Source: Paraclostridium bifermentans (GTDB lineage Bacteria > Bacillota > Clostridia > Peptostreptococcales > Peptostreptococcaceae). Taken from it: DNA of 64,000 nt. How positions within the stretch are numbered: position 1 is the stretch's first letter; each line of letters starts with the position of its first letter. Position numbers and translations under genes: made by a program. The stretch covers positions 372,001 to 436,000 of the forward strand of contig NZ_CP079737.1 of NCBI RefSeq assembly GCF_019916025.1, read 5' to 3'. The notes beneath the pieces were generated by a model. That model was not told the origin of the DNA and made no database searches. It saw nothing but the letters and a program-made list of their open reading frames with translations. Positions 9,211-18,663 of the stretch are shown here, piece by piece.

Positions 9211-9255
9211 TTAACAAAGTTTTAGTTTAAAAACCTAGGTTTCAAGGTTTGTTAA
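9211..9255 (+). promoter_or_regulatory. Candidate upstream activator site for the purine locus
   Basis: A perfect 12-bp palindrome AAACCTAGGTTT (9231-9242) lies between inverted arms TTAACAAA (9211-9218) and TTTGTTAA (9248-9255). Its position 20-60 bp upstream of the -24 element suits an enhancer-binding activator. That the protein at 7306 binds here is inference from position and symmetry. Confidence 0.5.
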
Positions 9256-9272
9256 GAAAATAAATTTAAGTT

Positions 9273-9288
9273 TGGCATATTAATTGCT
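9273..9288 (+). promoter_or_regulatory. Sigma-54 (-24/-12) promoter of the diaminopropionate/purine operon
   Basis: TGGCAT, a 5-bp spacer and TTGCT match the sigma-54 consensus TGGCAC-N5-TTGCW at all but one position. It lies 41 bases before the ATG at 9329, behind a candidate enhancer palindrome and an adjacent sigma-54 activator gene. Confidence 0.85.
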
Positions 9289-9328
9289 TTATAAAAATTA
9301 CGAAAACATTTATACAAGGGGGAGAATT

Positions 9329-10540
9329 ATGAGAGAAATAAAATGGAAATTAAATAACCTACCAAAGAGTGAGAATAAGGAAAAAACTATAGAGTTTTTA
9401 AATGATGAAGAGATAAGTAAAGTGAAATCTTTCCACGAAAGTTTCCCACAATATACAAAGACACCATTAGTTAAACTAGATAATTTAGCTGAAGTTTTAG
9501 GAGTTGGAGGAGTTTTCGTAAAAGATGAATCATATAGATTTGGATTAAATGCATTTAAGGTGCTAGGTGGATCGTTTGCTATGGCAAGACACATGGCTGA
9601 AAAATTAGGAATGGATATATCAGAATTAACTTATGAAAAATTAATATCTGATGAAGTTAGAGAAAAACTTGGAGATATGACATTCTTTACAGCTACTGAT
9701 GGAAACCACGGAAGAGGGGTTGCTTGGACTGCAAATAAATTAAAGCAAAAATCAGTAGTTTATATGCCAAAAGGATCATCAATAACAAGATTAAACAACA
9801 TCAAAGCAGAGGGAGCGGATGCAAGTATAACTGATCTTAACTACGATGATGCTGTTAGATTAGCAGATGAAGATGCAAAAAAAGTTGGAGGACTTATAGT
9901 TCAAGATACAGCATGGGATGGTTATGAAGATATTCCTGCTTGGATAATGCAAGGTTACGGAACAATGGCTAAAGAAGCAGTTGAACAATTAAAAGAGTAC
10001 GGAGTAGAAAGACCTACTCATGTATTTGTTCAAGCTGGGGTTGGATCTCTTGCAGGTGCAGTACAAGGATACATAGCTAATGCGTTTGATGAGTGCCCTA
10101 TAACAGTAGTAGTAGAAGCTGATGAAGCAGATTGTTTCTACAAATCTGCAGAAGCTGGAGATGGAAAACCAAGATTTGTTGGTGGAGATATGCCTACAAT
10201 AATGGCTGGTCTTGCTTGTGGAGAGCCAAATACAATAGGATTTGAAATATTAAAGAACTATTCAGGAGCTTTCGTTTCAGCACCAGATTGGGTTTCAGCT
10301 AAAGGAATGAGAGTATTAGGAAATCCATTAACAGGAGATACAAAAGTTATATCAGGAGAATCAGGAGCTGTAACAACAGGATTATTAGCAGCTATGATGA
10401 GCGATGATAAATTAAAAGATCTTAGAGAAGCTTTAAAACTAGATAAAGATTCTAGAGTGTTACTAATAAGTACTGAAGGAGATACAGATCCAGAGAAATA
10501 TAGAAGCATAGTTTGGGACGGAGAATGTGCAAGTATATAG
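9329..10540 (+). CDS. ygeX: 2,3-diaminopropionate ammonia-lyase
   Basis: A 403-residue fold-type II PLP enzyme. Lys77 in NAFKVLGGS is the Schiff-base lysine at the position known for the E. coli enzyme. TDGNHGRGVAW and the glycine-rich GVGSLAGAVQGY loop, which binds the PLP phosphate, are present. It converts 2,3-diaminopropionate to pyruvate and ammonia. ATG at 9329 follows AGGGGGAG. An apparent upstream start at 9284 lies inside the sigma-54 -12 element and cannot be used. As first gene of the locus it would yield pyruvate and nitrogen from breakdown of purine-derived or other diamino intermediates. Confidence 0.93.
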   Translation: MREIKWKLNNLPKSENKEKTIEFLNDEEISKVKSFHESFPQYTKTPLVKLDNLAEVLGVGGVFVKDESYRFGLNAFKVLGGSFAMARHMAEKLGMDISELTYEKLISDEVREKLGDMTFFTATDGNHGRGVAWTANKLKQKSVVYMPKGSSITRLNNIKAEGADASITDLNYDDAVRLADEDAKKVGGLIVQDTAWDGYEDIPAWIMQGYGTMAKEAVEQLKEYGVERPTHVFVQAGVGSLAGAVQGYIANAFDECPITVVVEADEADCFYKSAEAGDGKPRFVGGDMPTIMAGLACGEPNTIGFEILKNYSGAFVSAPDWVSAKGMRVLGNPLTGDTKVISGESGAVTTGLLAAMMSDDKLKDLREALKLDKDSRVLLISTEGDTDPEKYRSIVWDGECASI

Positions 10541-10574
10541 ATAATAATTAGAAAAATTAAGGGGGATTAATAGG

Positions 10575-11762
10575 ATGTTAAATGAACAAAGAAAACAAGA
10601 ATTAACTGAGTTGTGTCAATCATTAATAAGAAATGCAAGTTATTCAGGACATGAAGAAAATGTAGTTAAAGCAATAGAAGAAAACTTCAAAAAGCTAGGA
10701 TTTGATAGCTGGTTTAGAGATGAATACGGAAACATAATAGGTTGTATAAAAGGAAACAAAGAAGGAAAGAAAATATTATTTGATGGACATATAGATACAG
10801 TAGAAGTCCCAGATGAAAGTAAATGGACATTCCCTCCATTTAGTGGAGTTATAAATGATGGCAAAATATATGGTAGAGGTACTTCTGACATGAAAGGTCA
10901 GTTAAGTGCAATGATAGCTGCTGTTTCATACTTTGCAGAAGATACAAAAAAAGACTTTGAAGGTGAATTATATGTAGCAGGTGTAGTTCATGAAGAAATA
11001 TTTGAAGGTATAGCAGCTAGAAAAATAAGTGAAGCTGTTAAGCCAGACTATGTTGTTATAGGGGAATCTTCAGAACTTAACTTAAAGATAGGGCAAAGAG
11101 GTAGAGGAGAAATAGTAGTAGAAACTTTCGGAAAACCAGCTCACTCTGCTAACCCACACAAAGGAATAAATGCAGTATATAAAATGTCTAAGATAATAGA
11201 AAAAATACAAAACTTAGAGCCACCTACTCATCCAGTATTAGGGCCTGGAATATTAGTTTTAACTGATATAAAATCTTCTCCATATCCAGGAGCTTCAGTA
11301 GTGCCAGATTATTGTAAAGCTACTTTTGATAGAAGATTATTAGTAGGAGAAACTAAAGAAGGAGTGTTAGCTCCTATACAAGCATTATTAGATGAAATGA
11401 TGAAAGAAGATCCAGAATTAGATGCTAAAGTTTCTTACGCTATAGGATGTGAAGGATGCTACACAGGAAACAAAATAGAAGGGGAAAGATTCTTCCCAGG
11501 TTGGTTATATGATGAACAAGATGAGTTTGTTCAAGCAGCATACAAAGGATTAAAAGAAGCTGGGATAGATAGTGAGATAACTCAATATTCATTCTGTACA
11601 AATGGAAGTCACTATGCAGGTGAAGCAGGAATAAAAACAATAGGATTTGGACCTTCAAAAGAAAATCTTGCTCATACAATAGATGAATATATAGAGCAAG
11701 AGCAATTATTTATAGGAGCAGAAGGTTACTACGGAATACTTAAATCAGTTTATAAAAAATAA
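10575..11762 (+). CDS. ygeY: YgeY-type M20 metallohydrolase
   Basis: A 395-residue M20-family hydrolase. The metal motifs are visible: FDGHIDTVEV for the first His and Asp, GRGTSDMKGQ for the bridging Asp, and VVHEEIFEG for the catalytic and metal-binding Glu pair. A dimerisation lid domain occupies about 180-290, and the C-terminal CTNGSHYAG carries the last His. YgeY is the constant neighbour of YgeX in anaerobic purine clusters and is thought to hydrolyse an amide or carbamoyl intermediate. Its exact substrate is not readable from sequence. Start has AAGGGGGAT; it lies 34 bases after ygeX. Confidence 0.9.
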   Translation: MLNEQRKQELTELCQSLIRNASYSGHEENVVKAIEENFKKLGFDSWFRDEYGNIIGCIKGNKEGKKILFDGHIDTVEVPDESKWTFPPFSGVINDGKIYGRGTSDMKGQLSAMIAAVSYFAEDTKKDFEGELYVAGVVHEEIFEGIAARKISEAVKPDYVVIGESSELNLKIGQRGRGEIVVETFGKPAHSANPHKGINAVYKMSKIIEKIQNLEPPTHPVLGPGILVLTDIKSSPYPGASVVPDYCKATFDRRLLVGETKEGVLAPIQALLDEMMKEDPELDAKVSYAIGCEGCYTGNKIEGERFFPGWLYDEQDEFVQAAYKGLKEAGIDSEITQYSFCTNGSHYAGEAGIKTIGFGPSKENLAHTIDEYIEQEQLFIGAEGYYGILKSVYKK

Positions 11763-11781
11763 ATAAATAGGGGTAAGTGTT

Positions 11782-13362
11782 ATGAAAATTTTAATAAAGC
11801 AAGGGCTAGTAGTTGATGGTAATAATACAGAGCCATTTATAGGGGATGTATTAATTAATGATGATAAGATAAGTAAAATATCAACTGAAATTACAGAAGA
11901 TGTAGATAGGATAATAGATGCAAGAGGTAGAGTAGTATGTCCTGGTTTTATAGATACTCATAGCCACTCAGACCTTATGATTTTAGTAAATCCATTTAAT
12001 GAAATAAAGATAAGACAAGGAATAACAACAGAAGTGTTGGGCCAAGATGGTATATCTATGGCCCCACTTCCTAAGGAATTTATTCCTTCATGGAGAAAAA
12101 ATCTAGCAGGCCTAGATGGTGAAAGTGACGAGATAGATTGGGAATATGAAACTACTGATAACTATCTTACTATGATGGAAGATAACGGAGTAGGATTAAA
12201 TGAAACTTACTTAGTTCCTCATGGAAATATTAGAATGGAAGCTATGGGATTAGAAGATAGACCGGCAACTAAAGAAGAAATCCAAAAAATGTGTGAAATC
12301 ACAGAAAGAGAATTAAAAGCAGGAGCTATTGGATTATCTACAGGACTTATATATATACCATGTGCTTATTCTATGACTGAAGAGATAATAGAAATGTGTA
12401 AGGTTGTTGCAAAATACGATGGAGTATTTGTTGTTCATCAAAGAAGTGAAGCTGATACTATTCTTACATCTATGGAAGAGATAATAACAATAGGAAAGGA
12501 ATCTGGGGTTAAGGTTCATTTTTCACATTTCAAAGTGTGTGGAAAAGATAATTGGAAGTATATACCACAAGTTTTAGAGTTATTGGAAAAAGTCAAATCA
12601 GAAGGGATAAAAGTTTCATTTGACCAATATCCATATGCTGCAGGCAGTACTATGCTTGGAGTAGTTCTTCCTCCTTGGGCACACTCAGGTGGGACAGATA
12701 AACTATTAGAGAGATTAGAAAATGAAGATGATAGAAATAGAATGAAAAAAGATATCGAAAATGGAATAGAAGGTTGGGATAACTTTATTCAATTTGCAGG
12801 TATAGATCAAATTTTTGTTACAAGTGTAAAGAATAAAAAGAATGAAAATACAATAGGAAAAAGTCTACTAGAAATAGGTGAAATGAGGGGTAAAGATCCT
12901 GTTGATGCTACTATGGACTTATTGTTAGAAGAAGAAAATGCAGTTGGAATGGTAGATTTTTACGGACTAGAAGAACATATTATAACTTTCATGAAGAGAG
13001 AAGAACAAAATGTTTGTACAGATGGTCTATTATCAGGAAAGCCACATCCAAGAGCATATGGATCATTCCCTAAAATATTAGGAAGATATGTTAGAGAATT
13101 AGGAGTACTGACTTTACAAGAAGCAGTTCATAAAATGACTAAAAAAGCTGCACAAAGTTTCAGTATAAAAGATAGAGGTCAACTAAAAGAAGGATACTTT
13201 GCAGATATAGTTATCTTTGATAAAGACAAAGTTTCAGGGTGTGATGATTATATTGATTCTACTCAATATCCAACAGGTATAGATTATGTAATCATAAATG
13301 GAAACTGTGTAATTGAAGAAAATGAATATAAACATATTAAGGCTGGTAAAGTATTGAGATAA
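11782..13362 (+). CDS. D-aminoacylase-like amidohydrolase
   Basis: A 526-residue amidohydrolase of the N-acyl-D-amino-acid deacylase type. The metal site starts with PGFIDTHSHSD, the family segment GLSTGLIYIP follows near 180, HFSHFKVCG supplies a metal His, and CTDGLLSGKPHPRAYGSF near 412 carries the catalytic Asp and the characteristic C-terminal loop. It follows ygeY by 19 bases. In this setting it may open or deacylate a ring-cleavage product rather than act on acyl-D-amino acids. The family assignment is firm; the substrate is inference. Confidence 0.85.
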   Translation: MKILIKQGLVVDGNNTEPFIGDVLINDDKISKISTEITEDVDRIIDARGRVVCPGFIDTHSHSDLMILVNPFNEIKIRQGITTEVLGQDGISMAPLPKEFIPSWRKNLAGLDGESDEIDWEYETTDNYLTMMEDNGVGLNETYLVPHGNIRMEAMGLEDRPATKEEIQKMCEITERELKAGAIGLSTGLIYIPCAYSMTEEIIEMCKVVAKYDGVFVVHQRSEADTILTSMEEIITIGKESGVKVHFSHFKVCGKDNWKYIPQVLELLEKVKSEGIKVSFDQYPYAAGSTMLGVVLPPWAHSGGTDKLLERLENEDDRNRMKKDIENGIEGWDNFIQFAGIDQIFVTSVKNKKNENTIGKSLLEIGEMRGKDPVDATMDLLLEEENAVGMVDFYGLEEHIITFMKREEQNVCTDGLLSGKPHPRAYGSFPKILGRYVRELGVLTLQEAVHKMTKKAAQSFSIKDRGQLKEGYFADIVIFDKDKVSGCDDYIDSTQYPTGIDYVIINGNCVIEENEYKHIKAGKVLR

Positions 13363-13381
13363 CCTTAGGAGGTATCAAAAC

Positions 13382-14710
13382 ATGATATTAGTTGGAAATG
13401 GGAGATTGATAACTAAAAATGAACAAAATCCATATATGGATGATGGGTGTGTAGTTATTGAAGGCAATGTTATAAAAGAGATTGGTACAACTAAAGAAAT
13501 GAAGGAAAAGTACTCAGATTATGAGTTTATAGATGCGAATAAAAAGGTAATAATGCCGGGGCTTATAAACACTCATATGCATATATATAGTTCTTTTGCT
13601 AGGGGAATGGCTGTACCAGGAAAACCATCAGAAAATTTTATGGAAATTCTAGAAAATTTGTGGTGGAGATTAGATAAAAAACTTACTTTAGAAGATACAA
13701 AATATAGTGCTTATGCAACTTATATAGATTCTATAAAAAATGGGGTTACAACAGTATTTGACCACCATGCAAGTCCATTTGATATAGAGGGAAGTTTATT
13801 TACTATAAAAGATGTAGCTAAAGACTTAGGTATTAGAACAAATCTTTGTTATGAAGTATCTGATAGAGATGGATTGAAAACGATAGATCAAGGAATTCGG
13901 GAAAACGTTAATTTTATAAAATTTGCTCAAAATGACGATTCAGATATGGTAAAAGGTATGTTTGGCCTTCATGCAGCTTTTACGTTATCTGATGAAACTT
14001 TAGAAAAATGTGCAAATGAAATGGCTAATCTAGATGCTGGGTATCATGTACATACAGCAGAGGGGATAGATGATGTCATTATAAATAAAGAAAAATACAA
14101 TAAAAAGGTTGTACAAAGATTAAATGATTTCAATGTTTTAAATGATAAAACTATAGCAGTTCACTGTATTCATATAGATTCTGAAGAAATGGAATTAATA
14201 AAAGAAAATAAATCTTTTGTTGTACATAATCCAGAATCTAATATGGGAAATGCAGTTGGATGTGCTCCTGTAGTTCATTTATTAAACAAAGGAATAACTG
14301 TTGGATTAGGAACTGATGGATATACAAGTGATATGTTTGAATCTTTAAAGGTTGCAAATATAATACATAAACATCAATTAAGAGATCCAAGGGTTGGATG
14401 GGCAGAAGCTCCAACTATGTTATTTGAAAACAATAGAAAAATAGCTAGTAAGCATTATAAAAAAGATCTAGGAGTTTTAAAAGAGGGAGCATATGCTGAT
14501 GTAATAGTTGTAGATTATATACCACATACTCCGCTTAATGAAAATACAGAAAACGGACACATAATATTTGGGATGACAGGAAGAAGTGTTGATACAACCA
14601 TAATAAATGGAAAAGTATTGATGAAGGATAGAATTTTATTAAATATTGATGAAGAGTCGATATTAGCAAAGAGTAGAGAGATGAGCAACAAATTGTGGGA
14701 TAGAATATAA
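13382..14710 (+). CDS. ssnA: SsnA-type aminohydrolase
   Basis: A 442-residue member of the SsnA/guanine-deaminase-like amidohydrolases. Visible metal ligands are His-x-His in GLINTHMHIYSS, His in GYHVHTAEG, His in AVHCIHID and Asp in LGTDGYTSDM; the segment VVHNPESNMGNAVG is typical of the deaminase subgroup. SsnA is co-inherited with selenium-dependent molybdenum hydroxylases and with YgeX/YgeY. It is likely to deaminate or hydrolyse a purine-derived compound. It has an AGGAGG ribosome binding site and sits 19 bases after the preceding gene. Confidence 0.9.
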   Translation: MILVGNGRLITKNEQNPYMDDGCVVIEGNVIKEIGTTKEMKEKYSDYEFIDANKKVIMPGLINTHMHIYSSFARGMAVPGKPSENFMEILENLWWRLDKKLTLEDTKYSAYATYIDSIKNGVTTVFDHHASPFDIEGSLFTIKDVAKDLGIRTNLCYEVSDRDGLKTIDQGIRENVNFIKFAQNDDSDMVKGMFGLHAAFTLSDETLEKCANEMANLDAGYHVHTAEGIDDVIINKEKYNKKVVQRLNDFNVLNDKTIAVHCIHIDSEEMELIKENKSFVVHNPESNMGNAVGCAPVVHLLNKGITVGLGTDGYTSDMFESLKVANIIHKHQLRDPRVGWAEAPTMLFENNRKIASKHYKKDLGVLKEGAYADVIVVDYIPHTPLNENTENGHIIFGMTGRSVDTTIINGKVLMKDRILLNIDEESILAKSREMSNKLWDRI

Positions 14711-14735
14711 AAATAATATAAAAGGGGGACTATAA

Positions 14736-16097
14736 ATGTCTCAAGAAAAAAGCCCTAAAATAGCTCCGGTGGATGAGAGAATACCGGTATCCAAGTCATG
14801 GATATTCTCATTACAACACGTATTAGCAATGTGTGCAGGAGCGGTGGCAGTTCCTATGATGGTAGGAAGTGCTGCAGGACTAGACCATGAAAGTATAGTT
14901 TTTTTAATTAGTGCTTGTATATTTATGGCGGGGGTAGGAACGCTGATACAAGCTTTTGGTATAGGAAATATTGCAGGTGCTAAGATTCCGGTAATCGAAG
15001 GAACTAGCTTTGCGGCTGTTGCAGCCATGACATCTATAGCTTCATCATATCAAGATCCAAATCTAGCTATGCAAACTGTGTTTGGGGCAGTTATGGCAGC
15101 TGGATTATTATGTATAATAATAGCTCCAATATTTGAAAAAATAATAAGATTTTTCCCAAAAGTAGTAACAGGAACAGTAGTGTTGGTAATAGGAGTATCT
15201 CTATTACCAGTTGGGATTAAGTGGATAACTGATAGTAAAGTAGGGCCAGCTGAACCGTCTCAAGTAGGATTAGCACTAGCTGTATTAGCTATAACTATTA
15301 TTCTATTTAAGTATTTAAAAGGAATATGGAATAGTGCAGCAATACTTTTTGCAATAGTAATCGGAACAGTATTAGCAGGTGTATTAGGTATGGCTGATTT
15401 TAGTAATATATCTAGTGCAAGTTGGTTTAGTGTTAATGTACCTTTAAAATTTGGTATGCCAGTATTTGAACCATCAGCAGTAATATCTTTAGGATTAATA
15501 ATGTTAGTCCTAATGACTGAATCATTAGGAAACATGATGGCAATACATGAGATGGTAGATAAAGATATAGATGGAGCAAATATAAAAAGAGCATTAAGAG
15601 GAGATGGTATCTCAACTTTTCTATCTAGTATATTCAACTCATTCCCAATAACTCCATTTGCTCAAAATACAGGGCTTGTTGGATTGATGGGAATAAAGTC
15701 AAGATACATAGCGATACATGCAGGTATTATCTTATTGGTATTAGGATTTATACCTAAATTTGCATCAATAATAGCAGCAATACCTAAACAGGTTCTTGGT
15801 GGAGTAGGATTCGCGATGTTTGGGATGGTTTTAGTAGGTGGAATAAGAACTTTAAGCAAAGTTGAATTTAATGGAACAAAAAATGGAGTAATTGTAGCAA
15901 TAAGTGTTGGATTAGCTATGATACCTTTAGCAAATCCTGATTTTTATCATAACTTCCCAAATTGGGTGCAAACAATATTCCATAGTGGTATAACAACAGG
16001 AAGTTTAGCTGCAGTTTTACTGAACATATTCTTTAATGAATTAGGAAGTAAAAAAGAATCAAACAATGATAATGAAACAGATGAAAAAGCAGTTTAA
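14736..16097 (+). CDS. Xanthine/uric-acid-type NCS2 permease
   Basis: A 453-residue NAT/NCS2 transporter with about 14 hydrophobic segments. EGTSFAAVAAM near 90 and the NAT signature AQNTGLVGLMGI near 308-319 are present, with an upstream acidic TESLGNMMAIHEM segment that bears the substrate-binding Glu. It is closer to the xanthine/uric acid branch than the AzgA-type permease at 5738-7048. It likely feeds xanthine, uric acid or another oxopurine to the surrounding enzymes by proton symport. Start has AAGGGGGA. Confidence 0.9.
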   Translation: MSQEKSPKIAPVDERIPVSKSWIFSLQHVLAMCAGAVAVPMMVGSAAGLDHESIVFLISACIFMAGVGTLIQAFGIGNIAGAKIPVIEGTSFAAVAAMTSIASSYQDPNLAMQTVFGAVMAAGLLCIIIAPIFEKIIRFFPKVVTGTVVLVIGVSLLPVGIKWITDSKVGPAEPSQVGLALAVLAITIILFKYLKGIWNSAAILFAIVIGTVLAGVLGMADFSNISSASWFSVNVPLKFGMPVFEPSAVISLGLIMLVLMTESLGNMMAIHEMVDKDIDGANIKRALRGDGISTFLSSIFNSFPITPFAQNTGLVGLMGIKSRYIAIHAGIILLVLGFIPKFASIIAAIPKQVLGGVGFAMFGMVLVGGIRTLSKVEFNGTKNGVIVAISVGLAMIPLANPDFYHNFPNWVQTIFHSGITTGSLAAVLLNIFFNELGSKKESNNDNETDEKAV

Positions 16098-16160
16098 ATA
16101 TATTGATTAGAATGAGTTTTGTGAAAATATAAACAAAAATAAAAAAGGGGAGATTAAAAA

Positions 16161-17264
16161 ATGGCAAATTTACAAGTTAAAATACACGATATGGAGTTTC
16201 CAAATCCAATAATGACAGCAGCAGGACCAGGAGCTAAAGATGGAGATTTATGTATAGAAGCTGTAAAAGGTGGAGCAGGAGGTATATGCACAAAAACTAT
16301 ATCTGTACTTCCAGCAGATGTACCAAGACCATGTATGGCAAATACTAATAGTGGGTTCTTAAATACGGAGTTATGGTCTGAATTACCAAAGGAACAATGG
16401 ATAGCTGAAGAATATGCAAAAGCTAAAAGTGCAGGAGTTCCAGTAATAATAAGTATGGGATATACAGCAGAAGATATCGCTAAAGTAGCACCACTTGTTA
16501 AGCCTTATGCAGATGCAGTTGAATTATCTACACATTATGTAGGAACAGATGTTACTCCTATAGTAAATGCTTTAAAAGCTGCAAAAGCTGCATTAGACGT
16601 ACCAGTATTTATGAAAATGAGTCCTCACACTGATATACAAACAATAGCAAAAGCTGTTGAAGAAGCAGGAGCAGATGGACTTGTAATGATAAATTCATTT
16701 GGGCCATGTATGGCAATAGATGTTGAAACAGGATTCCCTATAATGGGAAGTAAAACAGGATACGGATGGTTATCAGGAGCTCCAATAAGACCGTTAGCAG
16801 TAAGATGTATATACGAAGCTTCTAAAGTTGTAAATATACCAATAATAGGTGTAGGTGGAATAACTTGTGGAAGAGATGTTGCTGAAATGATGATGGCTGG
16901 GGCTTCAGCAGTACAAACTTGTACAGAAGCAATACTTAAAGGACCACAAGTATACGGAAAAATAGCTAGAGAATTAAACGAATTCTTAGAAGCAAATGGA
17001 TATTCAGATGTAAATGAAATAAAAGGATTAGCACATAAGAAAGTTCAAGAAATGGAATTTAGAACTCATTCAGTAGCTCCACAAGTAGATCAAGATAAAT
17101 GTATAAAATGTAAGAAATGCGTAACAAGTTGTGTATACGAAGCAATTGAAGTTGGAGATGAAATGGTTATAGATGAAGATAAATGTTTTGGATGTGGATT
17201 ATGCGTAACACGATGTCCAAAGAGAGCATTAACAATGCAAATGGGTGCTGTAGAAGCAAAGTAA
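16161..17264 (+). CDS. Dihydroorotate-dehydrogenase-like flavoprotein with C-terminal 2x[4Fe-4S] domain
   Basis: A 367-residue fusion: an FMN-binding TIM barrel of the dihydroorotate/dihydropyrimidine dehydrogenase family (about 1-300), then two ferredoxin motifs, CIKCKKCVTSC and CFGCGLCVTRC. KMSPHTD and the GVGGI phosphate loop are typical. The loop that holds the catalytic base, normally NLSCPN, reads ELSTHY: Cys is replaced by Thr. So it is probably not an ordinary dihydropyrimidine dehydrogenase. In this operon it may oxidise or reduce a purine-derived ring or act as an electron-transfer module. A ribosome binding site AAGGGGAG precedes it. Confidence 0.85.
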   Translation: MANLQVKIHDMEFPNPIMTAAGPGAKDGDLCIEAVKGGAGGICTKTISVLPADVPRPCMANTNSGFLNTELWSELPKEQWIAEEYAKAKSAGVPVIISMGYTAEDIAKVAPLVKPYADAVELSTHYVGTDVTPIVNALKAAKAALDVPVFMKMSPHTDIQTIAKAVEEAGADGLVMINSFGPCMAIDVETGFPIMGSKTGYGWLSGAPIRPLAVRCIYEASKVVNIPIIGVGGITCGRDVAEMMMAGASAVQTCTEAILKGPQVYGKIARELNEFLEANGYSDVNEIKGLAHKKVQEMEFRTHSVAPQVDQDKCIKCKKCVTSCVYEAIEVGDEMVIDEDKCFGCGLCVTRCPKRALTMQMGAVEAK

Positions 17265-17279
17265 AGGCAGGAAATTAAA

Positions 17280-18653
17280 ATGGGTCTAATTTTACAAGGT
17301 GGAACAATAGTAACGGATATAAAATCCTATAAAGCAGATGTAAGAATTGAAAATGAAAGAATAGCTGAAATTGGGTCTGATTTATTTAAAGAAGGAGATG
17401 AGATAGTACCTATAAATGGGTGCTATCTTGTACCTGGAGGAATAGATACTCACACTCATTTTGACTTAGATGTTGGAACTACAATAACAGCTGATAATTT
17501 TGAAACAGGAACTAAAGCAGCTATAGTTGGAGGAACAACTACAATACTAGATTTTGCTACTCAATCAAAAGAAAATACATTAAATGATGGCCTTAGAGAA
17601 TGGCATGATAAATCTAGTGGAAGATGCTATTCAGATTATGGATTTCATATGGCTATAACAGATTGGAATGATACTACATCTAAAGAAATGGAAGATATGA
17701 TAAATGAGGGTGTTACATCATTTAAAATGTATATGGCATATAAAGATACACTACAAGTTGATGATGGAATTATATTCAAGGCTTTAAAAAGAGCTAAGGA
17801 GTTAGGCGTACTTATAGGATTCCACTGTGAAAATGGAGATATAATAAATGAGCTAATAAATGAATGCAAAGAAAATAATCAATTGTCACCTAAATACCAT
17901 CAGATAAGTAGACCGGTAGATTTAGAAGTAGAGGCGACTTATAGATTAATGAAGATCGCAAAGACTGCAAATGCACCAGTGTATGTAGTTCATTTAAGTT
18001 CAAAAGCTGCACTAGAAGAAGTTAAAAAAGCTAGATTGGATGGGGTTAAGGTATATACAGAAACTTGCCCACAATATTTGCTTTTAGATGATAAATTATA
18101 TGATTTAGATGGGTTTGAAAGTGCTAAGTATGTGATGTCACCACCTCTTAGAAAAAAAGTAGATAACGAAGCTTTATGGAAAGCTTTAGAAGATGGAGAT
18201 ATTGATGCTATAGGAACAGACCATTGTTCATTTAACTATAAAGGGCAAAAGGATATTGGGATAAATGATTTTAGCAAAATTCCAAATGGAGGACCAGGAG
18301 TTGAACATAGAATGGGTCTTTTATACACATATGGAGTTAAAGAAGGAAAAATAAGCATGAATAAATTTGTAGAGTTAACATCTACAAAAGCAGCAAAATT
18401 ATTTGGTATGTATCCTCAAAAAGGAAGCATTGAAGTGGGTAGCGATGCAGATTTAGTGGTTATAGATCCTGAAATAAAAAATACAATAAGCGCAGAAAAT
18501 CAAACTCAAAATACGGACTATACTCCATACGAAGGATACGAAGTTGATTGCCAGTTTAGGCATGTATTTTTAAGGGGGATTGAAATTATAAAAGAAGGAA
18601 AGTTAACAGTAGAACATCCTACTGGAAAGTATATAGTAAGAACTATAAACTAG
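17280..18653 (+). CDS. hydA: Dihydropyrimidinase / D-hydantoinase family hydrolase
   Basis: A 457-residue cyclic amidohydrolase. The binuclear metal site is complete: HTHFD in GGIDTHTHFD, the carboxylated Lys in SFKMYMAYKD near 148, His in GFHCENGD, His in VVHLSSKAA and Asp in GTDHCSF. It opens cyclic ureides such as dihydropyrimidines or hydantoins. Its anaerobic purine-cluster orthologue is HyuA/HydA. It begins 15 bases after the flavoprotein and is followed 10 bases later by xanthine dehydrogenase, so the three are co-translated. The natural substrate here is likely a purine ring-opening intermediate. Confidence 0.92.
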   Translation: MGLILQGGTIVTDIKSYKADVRIENERIAEIGSDLFKEGDEIVPINGCYLVPGGIDTHTHFDLDVGTTITADNFETGTKAAIVGGTTTILDFATQSKENTLNDGLREWHDKSSGRCYSDYGFHMAITDWNDTTSKEMEDMINEGVTSFKMYMAYKDTLQVDDGIIFKALKRAKELGVLIGFHCENGDIINELINECKENNQLSPKYHQISRPVDLEVEATYRLMKIAKTANAPVYVVHLSSKAALEEVKKARLDGVKVYTETCPQYLLLDDKLYDLDGFESAKYVMSPPLRKKVDNEALWKALEDGDIDAIGTDHCSFNYKGQKDIGINDFSKIPNGGPGVEHRMGLLYTYGVKEGKISMNKFVELTSTKAAKLFGMYPQKGSIEVGSDADLVVIDPEIKNTISAENQTQNTDYTPYEGYEVDCQFRHVFLRGIEIIKEGKLTVEHPTGKYIVRTIN

Positions 18654-18663
18654 GGGGTCATAT

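Noticed and set aside
9284-9328. Upstream start of ygeX
   Set aside because: It lies within the sigma-54 -12 element, upstream of any transcript start.
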